A stretch of 64,000 bases of DNA, from the NCBI GenBank assembly GCA_963773105.1, contig CAVZAA010000003.1, positions 1,426,001-1,490,000 of the forward strand, read 5' to 3'. How positions within the stretch are numbered: the first letter of the stretch is position 1; every line of letters starts with the position of its first letter. Under the pieces are notes generated by a model. The model made no database searches and was not told the DNA's origin. It saw only the letters and a list, made by a program, of their open reading frames with translations. Source of the DNA: Trebonia sp963773105 (lineage in GTDB: Bacteria > Actinomycetota > Actinomycetes > Streptosporangiales > Streptosporangiaceae). Shown here piece by piece: positions 42,282 through 51,155 of the stretch. The translations under genes were made by a program, and so were the position numbers.

Positions 42282-45140
42282 ATGGGATTAGGTATGCAAG
42301 TCACGCGACAACGACGACAAATCCCGAAAGTCCGTCTCGGCTTCCCGAAATGGGTCGGCCGCCGACTCCGCATCGTTGTAGCCAGCTCGGCAGCGCTCCT
42401 CGTCGTCGGCGGCGGAATGGCCGCTTATGGCTCGACGCTGGGCTTCGGAGATAACCAGGTCGGCACGCAGTACCCGAACGGAATCCAGGTCTCCGACGAC
42501 CAGATCATCAAGCCGATCGGTGATGAGCTGGTCACCCAGCTCGGCAAGTTCATGGGCTCGACGGTCAGCCCGGACGGGCGGTTCCTGGCCGCGACCACCG
42601 CTGACCATCCGGTGGTGCTGCAGATCTTCGACCTGCAGGCCTACAAGCTCATCTGGACGGTCGGCAGCAACCCCGCCAACAACGAGGTCCTCTCCGATCC
42701 TACGGTCGGACAGGAAGGCCCGACGTACTCGCCGGACGGCAAGTTCCTGTGGCTCCCGGAGCAGGACGCCGTGACCCGGTTCCCGGTCAACCCCGACGGC
42801 ACCCTCGGCACGCCGACCCGCTTCCCGCTCCCGACGGTGGGCACCCACCTTTCTGGTAACGCCCGGACTCCGACTCCCAACTCCGCGCTGGTGGGCCAGA
42901 TGACCTACTCGCCCGACGGGTCCACTCTGTACGCCGCGCTCAACGGGCAGAACACCGTCGTGGCGATGAACCCCACCACCGGTGCGGTCGAGCAGACGTG
43001 GAACGTCGGCATCGCCCCGCGCGAACTCAAGTTTGTGGGCAGCAAGCTCTACGTGAGCGACGAGGGCGGCCGCCAGGCCAAGCCCGGCGACACGACCATG
43101 GACTCCTACGGCACCGCGGTGCCCGCCAACGGGTACCTGGGCACCTCGACGACCGGCGAGGTCAGCGTCATCAACACCGCGGACCCGTCCGCGCCGGTCA
43201 GATCGATCCCTGTCCAGCTGCACCCGACCGCGATGTACGTCAGCGGCCACGCGTTGTTCGTCGCTAACACGAACAGCGACACCGTCTCGGTCATCGACAC
43301 GACCAAGGACAGGGTCGTGCAGACGATCGAAACCAAGCCGTGGCCGGAGTCCTCGGTGGGCTACCAGCCCACCAGCATCGCCATGACTCAGGACGGTCAC
43401 CTGCTGGTCACCCTGGGGCGGGCCAACGCCGTCGCGGTCTACACCTACGACGGCACGCCGGAGGACCCGGTGAGCTACCTCGGCCTGCTGCCCACGGACT
43501 ACTACCCGGCGACCATAGCGACCGTCGGCGACCAGATCATCGTCACCAACACCCGCGGCATCGACGCGCGCGGCCCGGCCATCACGACCTGCAAGGGAGA
43601 GGGAACGGCGTGCGTGTCCGGCCACGACACGCACAGCACGACCGCTTCCCTGACGCGCTTCACCCTTCCCAGCGATCGGGACATCGCGCGCTACACCGTG
43701 GAGGTCTTCCAGCAGAACGGCTGGACCCGCAACAGCGTCCAGCAGGCCAGGGGCCGCAAGACCGCGGCAGTCCCGGTCCCGACGCGCATCGGTGACCCGT
43801 CCACGATCAAGCATGTGTTCTTGATCATCAAGGAGAACCGGACCTACGACCAGGTGCTCGGCGACCTGGGTGAGGGCAACGGCGACCCGACGCTCACCCA
43901 GTTCGGCGAGAAGGCCACGCCGAATCAGCACGCGCTGGCCCTGCAGTTCGGTGACTACGACAACGTGTACGACATCGGCACTAACTCTTCTGAGGGCCAC
44001 AACTGGATGATGCAGGGCGACAACCCCGAGTACTCCGAGTCGGACGCAGGTGAGTACCAGCGCACCTACGACACCGAAGAGGACGTGCTTGGCCACCAGG
44101 CCTCGGGCTTCATCTGGACTGCGGCCGAGTCCGCAGGCAACACGGCCAAGAACTACGGCGAGTTCGAGTACATGGAGGGCAAGCCGTCCGGTACCTGGCA
44201 GCAGTACTACTGCGCGACCAAGAGCGTCATGGCCGGCGGCGACCCCGCCCAGCTGACCGCCCCGGGTCTGAAGGGCAATTACGGCTCGGCGATCCCGTCG
44301 CTGAACGCGATCGCAGACCCGCTGTCCCCGCCGTTCGACCTGTCGATCCCGGACATCTACCGCTACCAGATCTGGAAGCAGGACTTCGAGCAGAACGGCC
44401 CGGCCAACTTCAACATGATCTGGCTCTCCAGCGACCACACTGGCGGGCCGGCCGACTCCGAGGCCGGGGTAGCTGACAACGACCTCGCCCTGGGCGAGAT
44501 CGTCGACACGATCTCGCACAGCCCGTACTGGAAGGACTCGGCCATCTTCGTCGCCGAGGACGACAGCCAGGACGGCGCCGACCATGTCGACGGCCACCGC
44601 GCCCCGATCCAGGTCATCAGCCCCTATGCCGTGCACGGCAAGGTCATCGACACCTACTACTCGCAGCTGTCGATGGTCCGGACGATCGAGCAGATCCTCG
44701 GCGCCCAGCCGCTGAACGAGAAGGTCGCCGCCGCCACGCCCATGTACGACGCCTTCACCAAGAAGCCCAACTACACGCCCTTCAACGCGGTGCCGAACCA
44801 GATTCCGCTCACCGAGGGCATCGCCACCGCGCCGGCCTGCGGACTGGACACCCTGGGCCTGACCGGCGCAGCGGCGGCGGCGCTGAACAAGGCGGAGGCC
44901 GCCAAGACCGTGGTGCCGGCGAACATGACCTTGATCGCCGCACAGTGGGCGACGTGGCTGAAGTCGCAGCACACCATGGGCAACGGCGCGGTCCCCGACT
45001 ACGCCAACTTCGAGCAGATGAACCGGTACACGTGGTACCAGGCCCACGGCTGGAAGGTGCCGTACCCGGGAGACTCGAAGATCTACACTCCATCGCAGGT
45101 GCCCGGCGCCTACCTCCCCAGCCCGGACGACTCGTACTGA
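42282..45140 (+). CDS. Membrane-anchored YncE-type propeller / phosphatase-family protein
   Basis: A 952-residue bifunctional-architecture protein. The N-terminal membrane anchor (about residues 29-48, IVVASSAALLVVGGGMAAYG) is followed by a YncE-like beta-propeller (about 60-500: YSPDGKFLWLPEQ, ANTNSDTVSVIDT). A phosphoesterase/alkaline phosphatase-fold domain (about 505-850) begins IKHVFLIIKENRTYDQVLGDL. Its metal and nucleophile motifs include NSSEGHNWM, WLSSDHTGG and EDDSQDGADHVDGHR. This matches the YncE-family/alkaline phosphatase-family fusion. ATG 42282 abuts the permease stop; ATG 42294 is an alternative. It probably acts on a surface phosphodiester exported by the ABC pair, by inference. 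A strong terminator follows. Confidence 0.85.
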   Translation: MGLGMQVTRQRRQIPKVRLGFPKWVGRRLRIVVASSAALLVVGGGMAAYGSTLGFGDNQVGTQYPNGIQVSDDQIIKPIGDELVTQLGKFMGSTVSPDGRFLAATTADHPVVLQIFDLQAYKLIWTVGSNPANNEVLSDPTVGQEGPTYSPDGKFLWLPEQDAVTRFPVNPDGTLGTPTRFPLPTVGTHLSGNARTPTPNSALVGQMTYSPDGSTLYAALNGQNTVVAMNPTTGAVEQTWNVGIAPRELKFVGSKLYVSDEGGRQAKPGDTTMDSYGTAVPANGYLGTSTTGEVSVINTADPSAPVRSIPVQLHPTAMYVSGHALFVANTNSDTVSVIDTTKDRVVQTIETKPWPESSVGYQPTSIAMTQDGHLLVTLGRANAVAVYTYDGTPEDPVSYLGLLPTDYYPATIATVGDQIIVTNTRGIDARGPAITTCKGEGTACVSGHDTHSTTASLTRFTLPSDRDIARYTVEVFQQNGWTRNSVQQARGRKTAAVPVPTRIGDPSTIKHVFLIIKENRTYDQVLGDLGEGNGDPTLTQFGEKATPNQHALALQFGDYDNVYDIGTNSSEGHNWMMQGDNPEYSESDAGEYQRTYDTEEDVLGHQASGFIWTAAESAGNTAKNYGEFEYMEGKPSGTWQQYYCATKSVMAGGDPAQLTAPGLKGNYGSAIPSLNAIADPLSPPFDLSIPDIYRYQIWKQDFEQNGPANFNMIWLSSDHTGGPADSEAGVADNDLALGEIVDTISHSPYWKDSAIFVAEDDSQDGADHVDGHRAPIQVISPYAVHGKVIDTYYSQLSMVRTIEQILGAQPLNEKVAAATPMYDAFTKKPNYTPFNAVPNQIPLTEGIATAPACGLDTLGLTGAAAAALNKAEAAKTVVPANMTLIAAQWATWLKSQHTMGNGAVPDYANFEQMNRYTWYQAHGWKVPYPGDSKIYTPSQVPGAYLPSPDDSY

Positions 45141-45176
45141 CGAGCCTGCGGACAACAACGCAGCAGCATCGCAACA

Positions 45177-45208
45177 CGACGGCCCGCCGGACATCCGGCG
45201 GGCCGTCG
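45177..45208 (+). terminator. Strong GC-rich terminator hairpin of the ABC/phosphatase operon
   Basis: The arms 45177-45191 and 45194-45208 are perfect complements (left arm CGACGGCCCGCCGGA, loop CA). It lies 37 bases past the stop. There is no T-run, as is common in high-GC actinomycetes. Confidence 0.8.
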
Positions 45209-45265
45209 CCCATCGTGCCTGACCGACTGGCAGACTCATGTAGCCGCAGCGGCCATAGTGGCTCT

Positions 45266-46384
45266 TCAAGGCCAGCTCTGACCTCCGGTCCCCGAACCTT
45301 CCGGGCACGGGATGCAGTCCCAGGGCTTGGAGGCGGCGGCGAGTTGGATGAGAAACCCGGCGGTTCGGTTGATGGTCTCGCCGACGGGCCGTCCGGCAAG
45401 GTAGGCGCGGTAATGAAGGTAGCGGCTGTTTTCCCATGTTGAACGCTGCCGCAGCATTCTGGTCGGCGGGGCGGCCACATGTCTCCACGTCCACGCGGCG
45501 ACGGGGGCGTCTTCGCCCTCGCTCTCCTGCTGCGGCTGGATGAAGTCAGCGGGGTCGACGTAGTGTCCCATGCAGTTCCGCACGAACCGCAGCCCCGTGA
45601 AGGTCCCCTCGGTCAGCCTCCGCTCGGCGGGGTCCAGGTCGGCCAGGGCGCGGTCATAGGCGTCATGGTGGTAGCGGACCACGGTGGCGTCCACGAGGGT
45701 GACCCACCACACTGCCTCGCTGATCACTGCCAGTGCTTCGGGCAGGTTCACCGTCTCGGCTTCGCGCAGCCGGTTCGCGGTGTCCTCCAGCGCGGAGACC
45801 GACCAGTTGAGCGGGGTGTCGCCGATGGGCCGGCCGCTGGCGTGCTGGCGGTTCCAGATGATGCGGCACAGAGCCGAGCAGAAACGCGCGTGCTCACGCC
45901 GCGGCTCGTATTCGGCTCCGCACTGCTCGCAGCTCCGGACGTCCGCCATCGGCCCGTTGCCCTCCTCGGAGTCGGCGCCGACGGCGTGCGCGGCGGTCAG
46001 CGTCGGGTAAGTATCGAGTACTTGGCCGGCGCCGGTCAGTCCGAGGATGCGGCGCACTTCGGGGCTGGTCGGCGAGGCCACCCGGAGCTCCGTCCCGGCG
46101 GCGGTTGCGCGGCGGTGAGCACTAATCAGCGCCCTGACCCCGGCGCAGTCGCAGAAGGTTGTCTCGGCGGCATCGGCGATGACCACGGCGGTCCCGCTTT
46201 CCAGCGCCCCGGCGAGGGCGTCCTGGACCTCGCTGGCGTTGGTGAGGTCGATCTCGCCAGGCAGCGTGACCACGACCGAGTGGCGCGCGTGCGACGAGGG
46301 CACTGCCGCGGCGGCTGGCTGGATCGGGCAGGCTCCCCTCTCCGGATCTGGACAGGGGAACTCCTGGTTGAAGGGCATAGTCAT
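45266..46384 (-). CDS. STAS domain protein with a treble-clef-like zinc ribbon
   Basis: A 372-residue protein from ATG 46384 (a further ATG at 46456 is possible). The first 130 residues form a STAS domain of the anti-anti-sigma type: VVVTLPGEIDLTNASEVQDAL followed by DCAGVRALISAH. The usual phosphorylatable Ser is not evident; Cys residues (TTFCDCAG) occupy that loop. A zinc-binding segment SCEQCGAEYEP with FCSALCR follows, then an unrecognised helical domain with Trp-rich segments. This combination is unusual. It is divergent from a winged-helix gene, with a perfect 9-bp inverted repeat between them. Confidence 0.7.
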   Translation of the reverse strand: MTMPFNQEFPCPDPERGACPIQPAAAAVPSSHARHSVVVTLPGEIDLTNASEVQDALAGALESGTAVVIADAAETTFCDCAGVRALISAHRRATAAGTELRVASPTSPEVRRILGLTGAGQVLDTYPTLTAAHAVGADSEEGNGPMADVRSCEQCGAEYEPRREHARFCSALCRIIWNRQHASGRPIGDTPLNWSVSALEDTANRLREAETVNLPEALAVISEAVWWVTLVDATVVRYHHDAYDRALADLDPAERRLTEGTFTGLRFVRNCMGHYVDPADFIQPQQESEGEDAPVAAWTWRHVAAPPTRMLRQRSTWENSRYLHYRAYLAGRPVGETINRTAGFLIQLAAASKPWDCIPCPEGSGTGGQSWP

Positions 46385-46460
46385 CGGCGTCTTCTCTGAG
46401 GTCGAGAGCCGGTCGTTCTTGTTACAAGGGTCATCCCGGCCGTACCACCCTGTCAATAGA

Positions 46461-46496
46461 AACGCGAGAAAAAGTTCATGTGTCTACTCTCGCGTT
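46461..46496. promoter_or_regulatory. Perfect inverted repeat between divergent regulator genes
   Basis: AACGCGAGA (46461-46469) and TCTCGCGTT (46488-46496) are exact inverse complements, 18 bases apart. They lie between the STAS gene and the winged-helix gene (starts 46384 and 46525). This is a candidate operator for the winged-helix protein. Confidence 0.5.
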
Positions 46497-46524
46497 AAGT
46501 ATCTCGTGATGCTATGGTCGTGGT

Positions 46525-46887
46525 ATGGAAGATGGCGGCGAACGCAGCGGCCAGTGGACACTGCTGACCGGGCACGGGCACGTGCTGGTGGAGATCGCCC
46601 GCAACCCTGAGGCCCGCATCCGCGATATCAGCCCCGTCGTCGGCCTCACCGAACGCACCGTGCAGGCCATCGTGGCCGACCTGGAAGCCGAGGGCTATAT
46701 CACCCGCGCGCGGGTCGGCCGGCGTACCCGGTACACGGTGAACCCCGGAAACCCGTTCCGGCACCGCGCCCAGGAAGGACTCCGGGTTGGCCCACTCCTG
46801 GACCTGCTCACGGCGATGGCCGACACCGACGCAGCCGAACCGCCGCCTGCCCCGCGCAGGAAGCCGGCAGGACGATTTCTGGCCTAG
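46525..46887 (+). CDS. Small winged-helix transcriptional regulator
   Basis: A 120-residue protein with a winged helix-turn-helix of ArsR/MarR type over about residues 15-85: IARNPEARIRDISPVVGLTERTVQAIVADLEAEGYITRARVGRRTRY. The segment is a textbook HTH with wing. A Pro/Arg-rich tail follows. ATG 46525 is chosen as the first start in the frame. It is divergent from the STAS/zinc gene and probably controls both promoters through the inverted repeat at 46461-46496. The signal it senses is unknown. Confidence 0.8.
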   Translation: MEDGGERSGQWTLLTGHGHVLVEIARNPEARIRDISPVVGLTERTVQAIVADLEAEGYITRARVGRRTRYTVNPGNPFRHRAQEGLRVGPLLDLLTAMADTDAAEPPPAPRRKPAGRFLA

Positions 46888-47504
46888 AGTCCGCCGGCCG
46901 CAATTGAACGCCGTACTGGCCGCTCTTCAGATCGAGGCGAGCACCGGCGAGTTCGCCGCCGTTGAAAGCCTTGCCGGCGGATCGGTCTCCGGGGGTAAAG
47001 CCGAGCCTGGCCGCCGCGGTCAGTACTGCGCGCCGTAGGCGCAGGATGCGGATCTAGCGTCTCGTCGTGCGCTGCGGCGACTGCGGGGAGCGGGAGCTCC
47101 CCGTTCACGACCTTCCGGATGGCGGGAAGATCCACTTCCAATGCGCGCGGGTGACGGCGTCCCGCCCGTGATGACGGGAAGGCACCCCCGCGACCGCCTG
47201 CAGACTGGCGGCACCAACTCCTGTCGAGCGACAGCCCGGCCCTGACTCGCTGATCAATCTGGAGACCCGACCGGCTCGCGTCGGCTGGTCGAAACCCCGC
47301 TGTGCGCGTCACTGTTGCGCAGTGTCGCCGAGCGCGCGGCCCGACTCTCGCGAATAGATACGCCGCTCCATGTTTCACAACGTCACCTTGGGTAGCTAAG
47401 CGACTCATCCGTCACACAAACAACATGAAGGCCGAGTCTGGATCGCCGTGGCGACGCCCAGAAGGTGCGGAGGGCGGCGGGGCAGCTCGGCCGGGAAGGC
47501 CGAA
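46888..47504. other. Intergenic region ahead of the gas-vesicle operon
   Basis: About 617 bases. It contains the sigma-B-like promoter match at 47372-47395. A 34-codon frame (GTG 47067 to 47171) would encode a Cys-rich peptide, VRCGDCGERELP, with CxxC, but it has no ribosome site and is not called as a gene. Longer frames on either strand lack coding character. Confidence 0.45.
47372..47395 (+). promoter_or_regulatory. Sigma-B/SigF-type stress promoter match upstream of gvp operon
   Basis: GTTT at 47372-47375 and GGGTAG at 47390-47395 are separated by 14 bases, the arrangement of actinobacterial stress sigma promoters (GTTT-N14-16-GGGTA). It lies 110 bases before the first gvp-linked gene. 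The match is by eye; alone it could be chance. Confidence 0.5.
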
Positions 47505-48245
47505 ATGAAAGGCAGCATGCGGGCAGCGATGGCGATCGGCGTCGGGTACGCGCTGGGCAGGCGGAGGAAGTTTCGCACGGCGACAATGATCGCCGCCGCC
47601 ACAGCCTTCGGCAGCACAAACGTCAGCGGCCTAGTCCTCCAGCGGGGGATGAAGCTGCTTGCGTCCACCGACGCCTTCGGGAAGCTCGCGCCGCAGCTCG
47701 GCGAGATCGCCGACACGGTGCGGGGCGACCTACTGGACGCCGGCAAGGCCGCGGTCGGCGCGGCCGTCAGCAACCAGGTTGACTCACTGACCAGTTCGAT
47801 TCACGAACGGGCAGAGCGGTTGCGCAATCCCGTCGACGCGGCAGCGGCCGGCGCGGGAGAGGCTACCGAGGCAGCGGGTACCGCCAGCCGTGCGGCGTCC
47901 TCGGGCACGCGGCGAGCGACGTCCGCCGCGGGCGGCGCCGCCGGAATGGCGAGCCGCGGCGGCACGTCCGGCGCACGCGACCAGGACGATCGCGATCAGG
48001 ACGATTACGAGGCCGATGACCTCACCGACCAGGATCGCGACGACCAGAACCGCGGCGAGCGCGACGACTACGACGAGGGCGAGCCGGACGACTACGACGA
48101 GGGTGAGCGGGACGACTACGACGAGGGCGAGCCGGACGACGACGATGCGGCTCCTGCCAGCCGCCCGACTCGCGGCCGACCTGCGGCGCCGGCGCGGCGC
48201 GGCAACGGCCAGCGCCGCTCTCCGGTAAGCCGGGCGAGGGGGTGA
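47505..48245 (+). CDS. Gas-vesicle-associated helical protein with acidic repeats
   Basis: A 246-residue protein in first position of the gas-vesicle operon. The N-terminal part is Ala/Gly-rich with basic residues, then a helical region, and an acidic tail with an 8-residue unit repeated three times (DDYDEGEP, DDYDEGER, DDYDEGEP). ATG 47505 has GGGAAGG upstream. It corresponds in position to the poorly characterised helical proteins (Y-type) of Streptomyces gvp clusters, but the assignment is by context. The next gene begins by overlapping its stop (GTGA). Confidence 0.65.
   Translation: MKGSMRAAMAIGVGYALGRRRKFRTATMIAAATAFGSTNVSGLVLQRGMKLLASTDAFGKLAPQLGEIADTVRGDLLDAGKAAVGAAVSNQVDSLTSSIHERAERLRNPVDAAAAGAGEATEAAGTASRAASSGTRRATSAAGGAAGMASRGGTSGARDQDDRDQDDYEADDLTDQDRDDQNRGERDDYDEGEPDDYDEGERDDYDEGEPDDDDAAPASRPTRGRPAAPARRGNGQRRSPVSRARG
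48063..48134 (+). repeat. Three 24-bp tandem repeats
   Basis: Three copies of GACGACTACGACGAGGGCGA-like units, each 24 bases long, encode the DDYDEGE tail repeat of the first gvp-linked protein. Copies differ by one or two bases. Confidence 0.75.
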
Positions 48246-49378
48246 GCGCGGTGGTAACGGATACCAAGGCCGACAGCGGGCCTGGAGCACGGCTCAAGGC
48301 GGAAGCGAGCGGCCTGCTCGAGGCGCTTACGGAGCGGGCCACGTCGTCGATTCTTGAAAAGGTAGAAGGCGCGACAGGAAGGCTCACCGGCTATATCGAA
48401 GGCGACGGGAGTCCGGGACTGATGGCCGCGGTGACCGGCGCCAAGAGCATGGCCGAGGGCAAGGGGCCGACCAGGTCCCTGCTCAGCGGGGGGCTGCAGG
48501 GCGCCAAGGAGAAGGTTGCCGGCCTATTCGGCAAGCGGAAGAAGGGCGGCCGGCAAAAGATCAAGGTCACCAACATCGTCGAATCGATCGACGTGGGTGT
48601 CCCGATCCGGGTCGCCTACAACCAGTGGACTCAGTTCCGCGAGTTTCCCACCTTCATGAAGAAGGTGGAAAACATCGACCAAGCCGAGGACCAGAAGCTC
48701 AACTGGAAGGCGCAGGTCTTCTGGTCGCACCGTAACTGGGAAGCCACGATCATGCAGCAGCACCCCGACGAGAGCATCGTGTGGCGCTCCAAGGGCGACA
48801 AGGGGCACGTCGACGGCGCGGTGACGTTCCACGAACTGGCCCCGAACCTGACCAGGATCGTGGTCGTCCTCGAATACCACCCGCAGGGGCTGTTCGAGCA
48901 AACCGGGAACATCTGGCGCGCCCAGGGGCGCCGGGCCCGGTTGGAACTCAAGCACTTCGTGCGCCATGTCATGTCGAACGTGCTGCTCAACCCGGACGAC
49001 GTCGAAGGCTGGCGCGGGGTGATCGAGGACGGCGAGGTGGTCAAGGACCATCAGACCGCTCTCGACGAGGAGCAGCACGAACAAGGCGAGGAGCCGGACG
49101 ACTCGGTCGAGGAGCCGCGGGACCGTGAAGACGAACAAGCCGGCGACGACGGCCCGGAGGAGGAGTACGCCGAGGACGAAGAGTCCCGGGAGGGGGGTGC
49201 CGGTCGTGACGAGCGGCCCGCTGCGCGGCGCCGGGCCGGCCCTGGCGGCGGTGGCCGGAGCAGCCGGTCCGCCCCGGTCCGGGGGGGCCGAGCCGATGAC
49301 AGGCGCGCCAGCGGCCGCCCGGATGAGCAGCCGCAGCGGGGGGCGCGGCAAAGCACCACACAGGGAGCGAGGCAATGA
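48242..49378 (+). CDS. SRPBCC (polyketide cyclase-like) gas-vesicle-associated protein
   Basis: A 378-residue protein. Residues about 110-260 are a START/SRPBCC domain: IVESIDVGVPIRVAYNQWTQFREFPTFM then ATIMQQHPDESIVWRSKG and HELAPNLTRIVVVLEY. The N-terminal 100 residues are helical; the last 120 are acidic then Arg/Gly-rich and disordered. GTG 48242 overlaps the preceding stop. Such SRPBCC proteins occur in actinobacterial gvp clusters (Z-type) without known function. Its tail charge pattern is opposite in its two halves. It may bind lipid or a hydrophobic surface of the vesicle. Confidence 0.75.
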   Translation: MSAVVTDTKADSGPGARLKAEASGLLEALTERATSSILEKVEGATGRLTGYIEGDGSPGLMAAVTGAKSMAEGKGPTRSLLSGGLQGAKEKVAGLFGKRKKGGRQKIKVTNIVESIDVGVPIRVAYNQWTQFREFPTFMKKVENIDQAEDQKLNWKAQVFWSHRNWEATIMQQHPDESIVWRSKGDKGHVDGAVTFHELAPNLTRIVVVLEYHPQGLFEQTGNIWRAQGRRARLELKHFVRHVMSNVLLNPDDVEGWRGVIEDGEVVKDHQTALDEEQHEQGEEPDDSVEEPRDREDEQAGDDGPEEEYAEDEESREGGAGRDERPAARRRAGPGGGGRSSRSAPVRGGRADDRRASGRPDEQPQRGARQSTTQGARQ

Positions 49379-49779
49379 CTACAGCAACACAGTCAACAGG
49401 CGGCGGAGGCGGAGGCAGCTTCGCGGGTCCGTCTTCCTCCGGGCTCGCCGACGTCCTTGACACGATTCTGGACAAGGGTCTCGTGATCGACGCGTACGTC
49501 AGAGTGTCGCTGGTGGGGATCGAATTGCTGACCGTTGACGCGCGCATCGTGATCGCAAGCGTCGACACTTATCTGCGGTTCGCCGAGGCCGTCAACAGGC
49601 TCGACATCTCGCAGGAGAAGGAAGGCCTGCCCGGGCTCGTCGGAGACCTAGAGCGAAACGGCGCGAAGAGCAAGACCAAGGGGGCTCTAGAGGCGGCCGG
49701 GGACAAGTTGCGCGAGTTCACCGCCGAAGCCGCGGAACCGGAACGCGCCGGGCGACGTTCCCGTCGGGAAGGAGACTGA
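49375..49779 (+). CDS. gvpA: Gas vesicle structural protein GvpA/GvpJ type
   Basis: A 134-residue member of the GvpA/J family. The conserved core is GLADVLDTILDKGLVIDAY followed by LVGIELLTVDARIVIAS, with the helix-strand-strand-helix form that builds the vesicle wall ribs. A Gly-rich leader precedes it and a charged tail of about 50 residues follows, which is longer than a classical GvpA. ATG 49375 overlaps the SRPBCC stop. Among the three GvpA-like proteins here this has the most canonical core, so it is the best candidate for the main wall protein, but the long tail favours a minor GvpJ-type role. Confidence 0.8.
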   Translation: MTTATQSTGGGGGGSFAGPSSSGLADVLDTILDKGLVIDAYVRVSLVGIELLTVDARIVIASVDTYLRFAEAVNRLDISQEKEGLPGLVGDLERNGAKSKTKGALEAAGDKLREFTAEAAEPERAGRRSRREGD

Positions 49780-49780
49780 C

Positions 49781-50557
49781 ATGGCAGTTCAGGACACGCA
49801 GCAGTGCGCCGTCTACGTCTACGGGATCCTGCCCGGTGACATCGAGATGGAGCAAGGCGCGACCGGCGTCGGCGACCCGCCGGGCGACGTCCGGGTGGTG
49901 CGGCACGGTGATCTGGCGGCACTCGTCAGCGACGTTAACCTGGATAAGCCGCTGGGACGACCGGACGACCTGTTCGCGCACGAGGGACTGCTCGACGCGA
50001 CCGCCGCCGAGGTGCCGGTGCTGCCGCTGCGCTTCGGCGCCCTGGTATCCAGCGACGACGCGGTCGCCGAAGAACTGCTCCAGGCCCATCACGATGAGTT
50101 CGCGACCGCGCTGAGCCAACTGGAAGGTCATGTCGAGTACATCGTCAGGGGCCGGTACGACGAGCAGGCCATCCTGCGCGAGGTGCTCGAGGAAAACCCA
50201 CACGCAGCGCGACTGGCGGAGCAGATCAGGGGCGCCGACCCAGACGCCACCCGTGAGCTGCGGATACAGCTCGGGGAGATCCTCAACGCCGCGGTGGCCG
50301 CCAAGCGAGAGGAGGACACCCGTACGGTTGGCGACGCCGTGGCAGGCCTGGTCGAGGCGAGCGTCGTCCGCCCGCCAAGCAGCGACCTCGACGCGGCGTA
50401 CACCGCCTTCCTGGTGACGACCGACAACGAGGACGAGCTGGCAGAGGCGGTGGCACGGCTAGCCCGTGACTGGGAGGGCAGAGTCGACCTGAACCTGATG
50501 GGCCCGCTTGCCGCCTACGACTTCGTGGGCGCGCCCGCTCCGGCTTCAGGAGGCTGA
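49781..50557 (+). CDS. gvpF: Gas vesicle protein GvpF/GvpL
   Basis: A 258-residue member of the GvpF/L family. The opening segment AVYVYGILPGDIE and the motif VLPLRFGALV are diagnostic, and the C-terminal VDLNLMGPLAAYDFV is typical. GvpF is an accessory protein that contacts GvpA during assembly. It follows the GvpA-like gene by one base and precedes gvpG directly. The second GvpF/L protein lies at 51.6 kb. Confidence 0.88.
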   Translation: MAVQDTQQCAVYVYGILPGDIEMEQGATGVGDPPGDVRVVRHGDLAALVSDVNLDKPLGRPDDLFAHEGLLDATAAEVPVLPLRFGALVSSDDAVAEELLQAHHDEFATALSQLEGHVEYIVRGRYDEQAILREVLEENPHAARLAEQIRGADPDATRELRIQLGEILNAAVAAKREEDTRTVGDAVAGLVEASVVRPPSSDLDAAYTAFLVTTDNEDELAEAVARLARDWEGRVDLNLMGPLAAYDFVGAPAPASGG

Positions 50558-50558
50558 C

Positions 50559-50816
50559 ATGAACCCGCTGACGTTGCCGTTCGGGCTTCCGCTCCGTCCG
50601 CTGCAGGCGGTGATCGCGCTCGCGGAGATCATCGGTGAGCAGGCCGAACGTGAGCTGCGTGATCCGGCCCGCGTCAGGCGTGAGCTCGAGGAAGCTCAGC
50701 GGCGGGCGGCGGCAGGCGAGATCTCGGATGAGGAGCTGTCCACCATCGAGAATGCCGCCATGAGCAGGCTCATCCCGACGGCGAAACCCGGCCCCCGGAG
50801 CCACCGGTTCCGATGA
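50559..50816 (+). CDS. gvpG: Gas vesicle protein GvpG
   Basis: An 85-residue helical protein. It opens with a hydrophobic helix (LPFGLPLRPLQAVIALAEII), then a charged coiled-coil-like segment with RVRRELEEAQRRAAAGEISDEE, matching the GvpG family. ATG 50559 has AGGAGG upstream. GvpG is a minor accessory component of vesicle assembly. It lies 1 base after gvpF and 18 before the GvpO gene. Confidence 0.85.
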   Translation: MNPLTLPFGLPLRPLQAVIALAEIIGEQAERELRDPARVRRELEEAQRRAAAGEISDEELSTIENAAMSRLIPTAKPGPRSHRFR

Positions 50817-50834
50817 CGACAGGAGCTGATTGAC

Positions 50835-51155
50835 ATGGCAGAACGACAGCGCGTCCGCTCCGACGGGCGCCAGACGACGGAGAAGCCGCTGCCGGTGACC
50901 GCCGCCGAGGCCGGCCGCTACGGGCTGCGGCAGATCGCCGAGCTCACCGGCAAGGAGCCGGAAGGCGTGACTGGCGTAGAGCCGACGGAAGACGGCTGGC
51001 TGGTCACCGTCGAGGTGGTGGAGACCCGGCGGATCCCGGCCTCTACCGACCTGTTGGCGACCTACGAGACCGACCTCGGGCCCGACAGCGAGCTGGTTTC
51101 GTACCGGCGTGTCCGGCGGTACACCCGTGGCGACACCTACAAGGATGACCCATGA
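50835..51155 (+). CDS. gvpO: Gas vesicle protein GvpO
   Basis: A 106-residue protein with the GvpO signature: GLRQIAELTGKEPEGVTGVE and GWLVTVEVVETRRIPASTD, followed by YRRVRRYTRG. GvpO is typical of actinobacterial and archaeal gvp clusters. ATG 50835 follows AGGAGC at a short distance. Its stop overlaps the next start by 4 bases. Confidence 0.9.
   Translation: MAERQRVRSDGRQTTEKPLPVTAAEAGRYGLRQIAELTGKEPEGVTGVEPTEDGWLVTVEVVETRRIPASTDLLATYETDLGPDSELVSYRRVRRYTRGDTYKDDP

Noticed and set aside
42288..45494. Long minus-strand frame opposite the phosphatase-family gene
   Set aside because: It is the antisense shadow of a gene with clear motifs on the plus strand and has no domain signature.
47067..47171. 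34-codon Cys-rich frame before the gvp operon
   Set aside because: It lacks a ribosome site and good context. The CxxC could be chance in GC-rich DNA.
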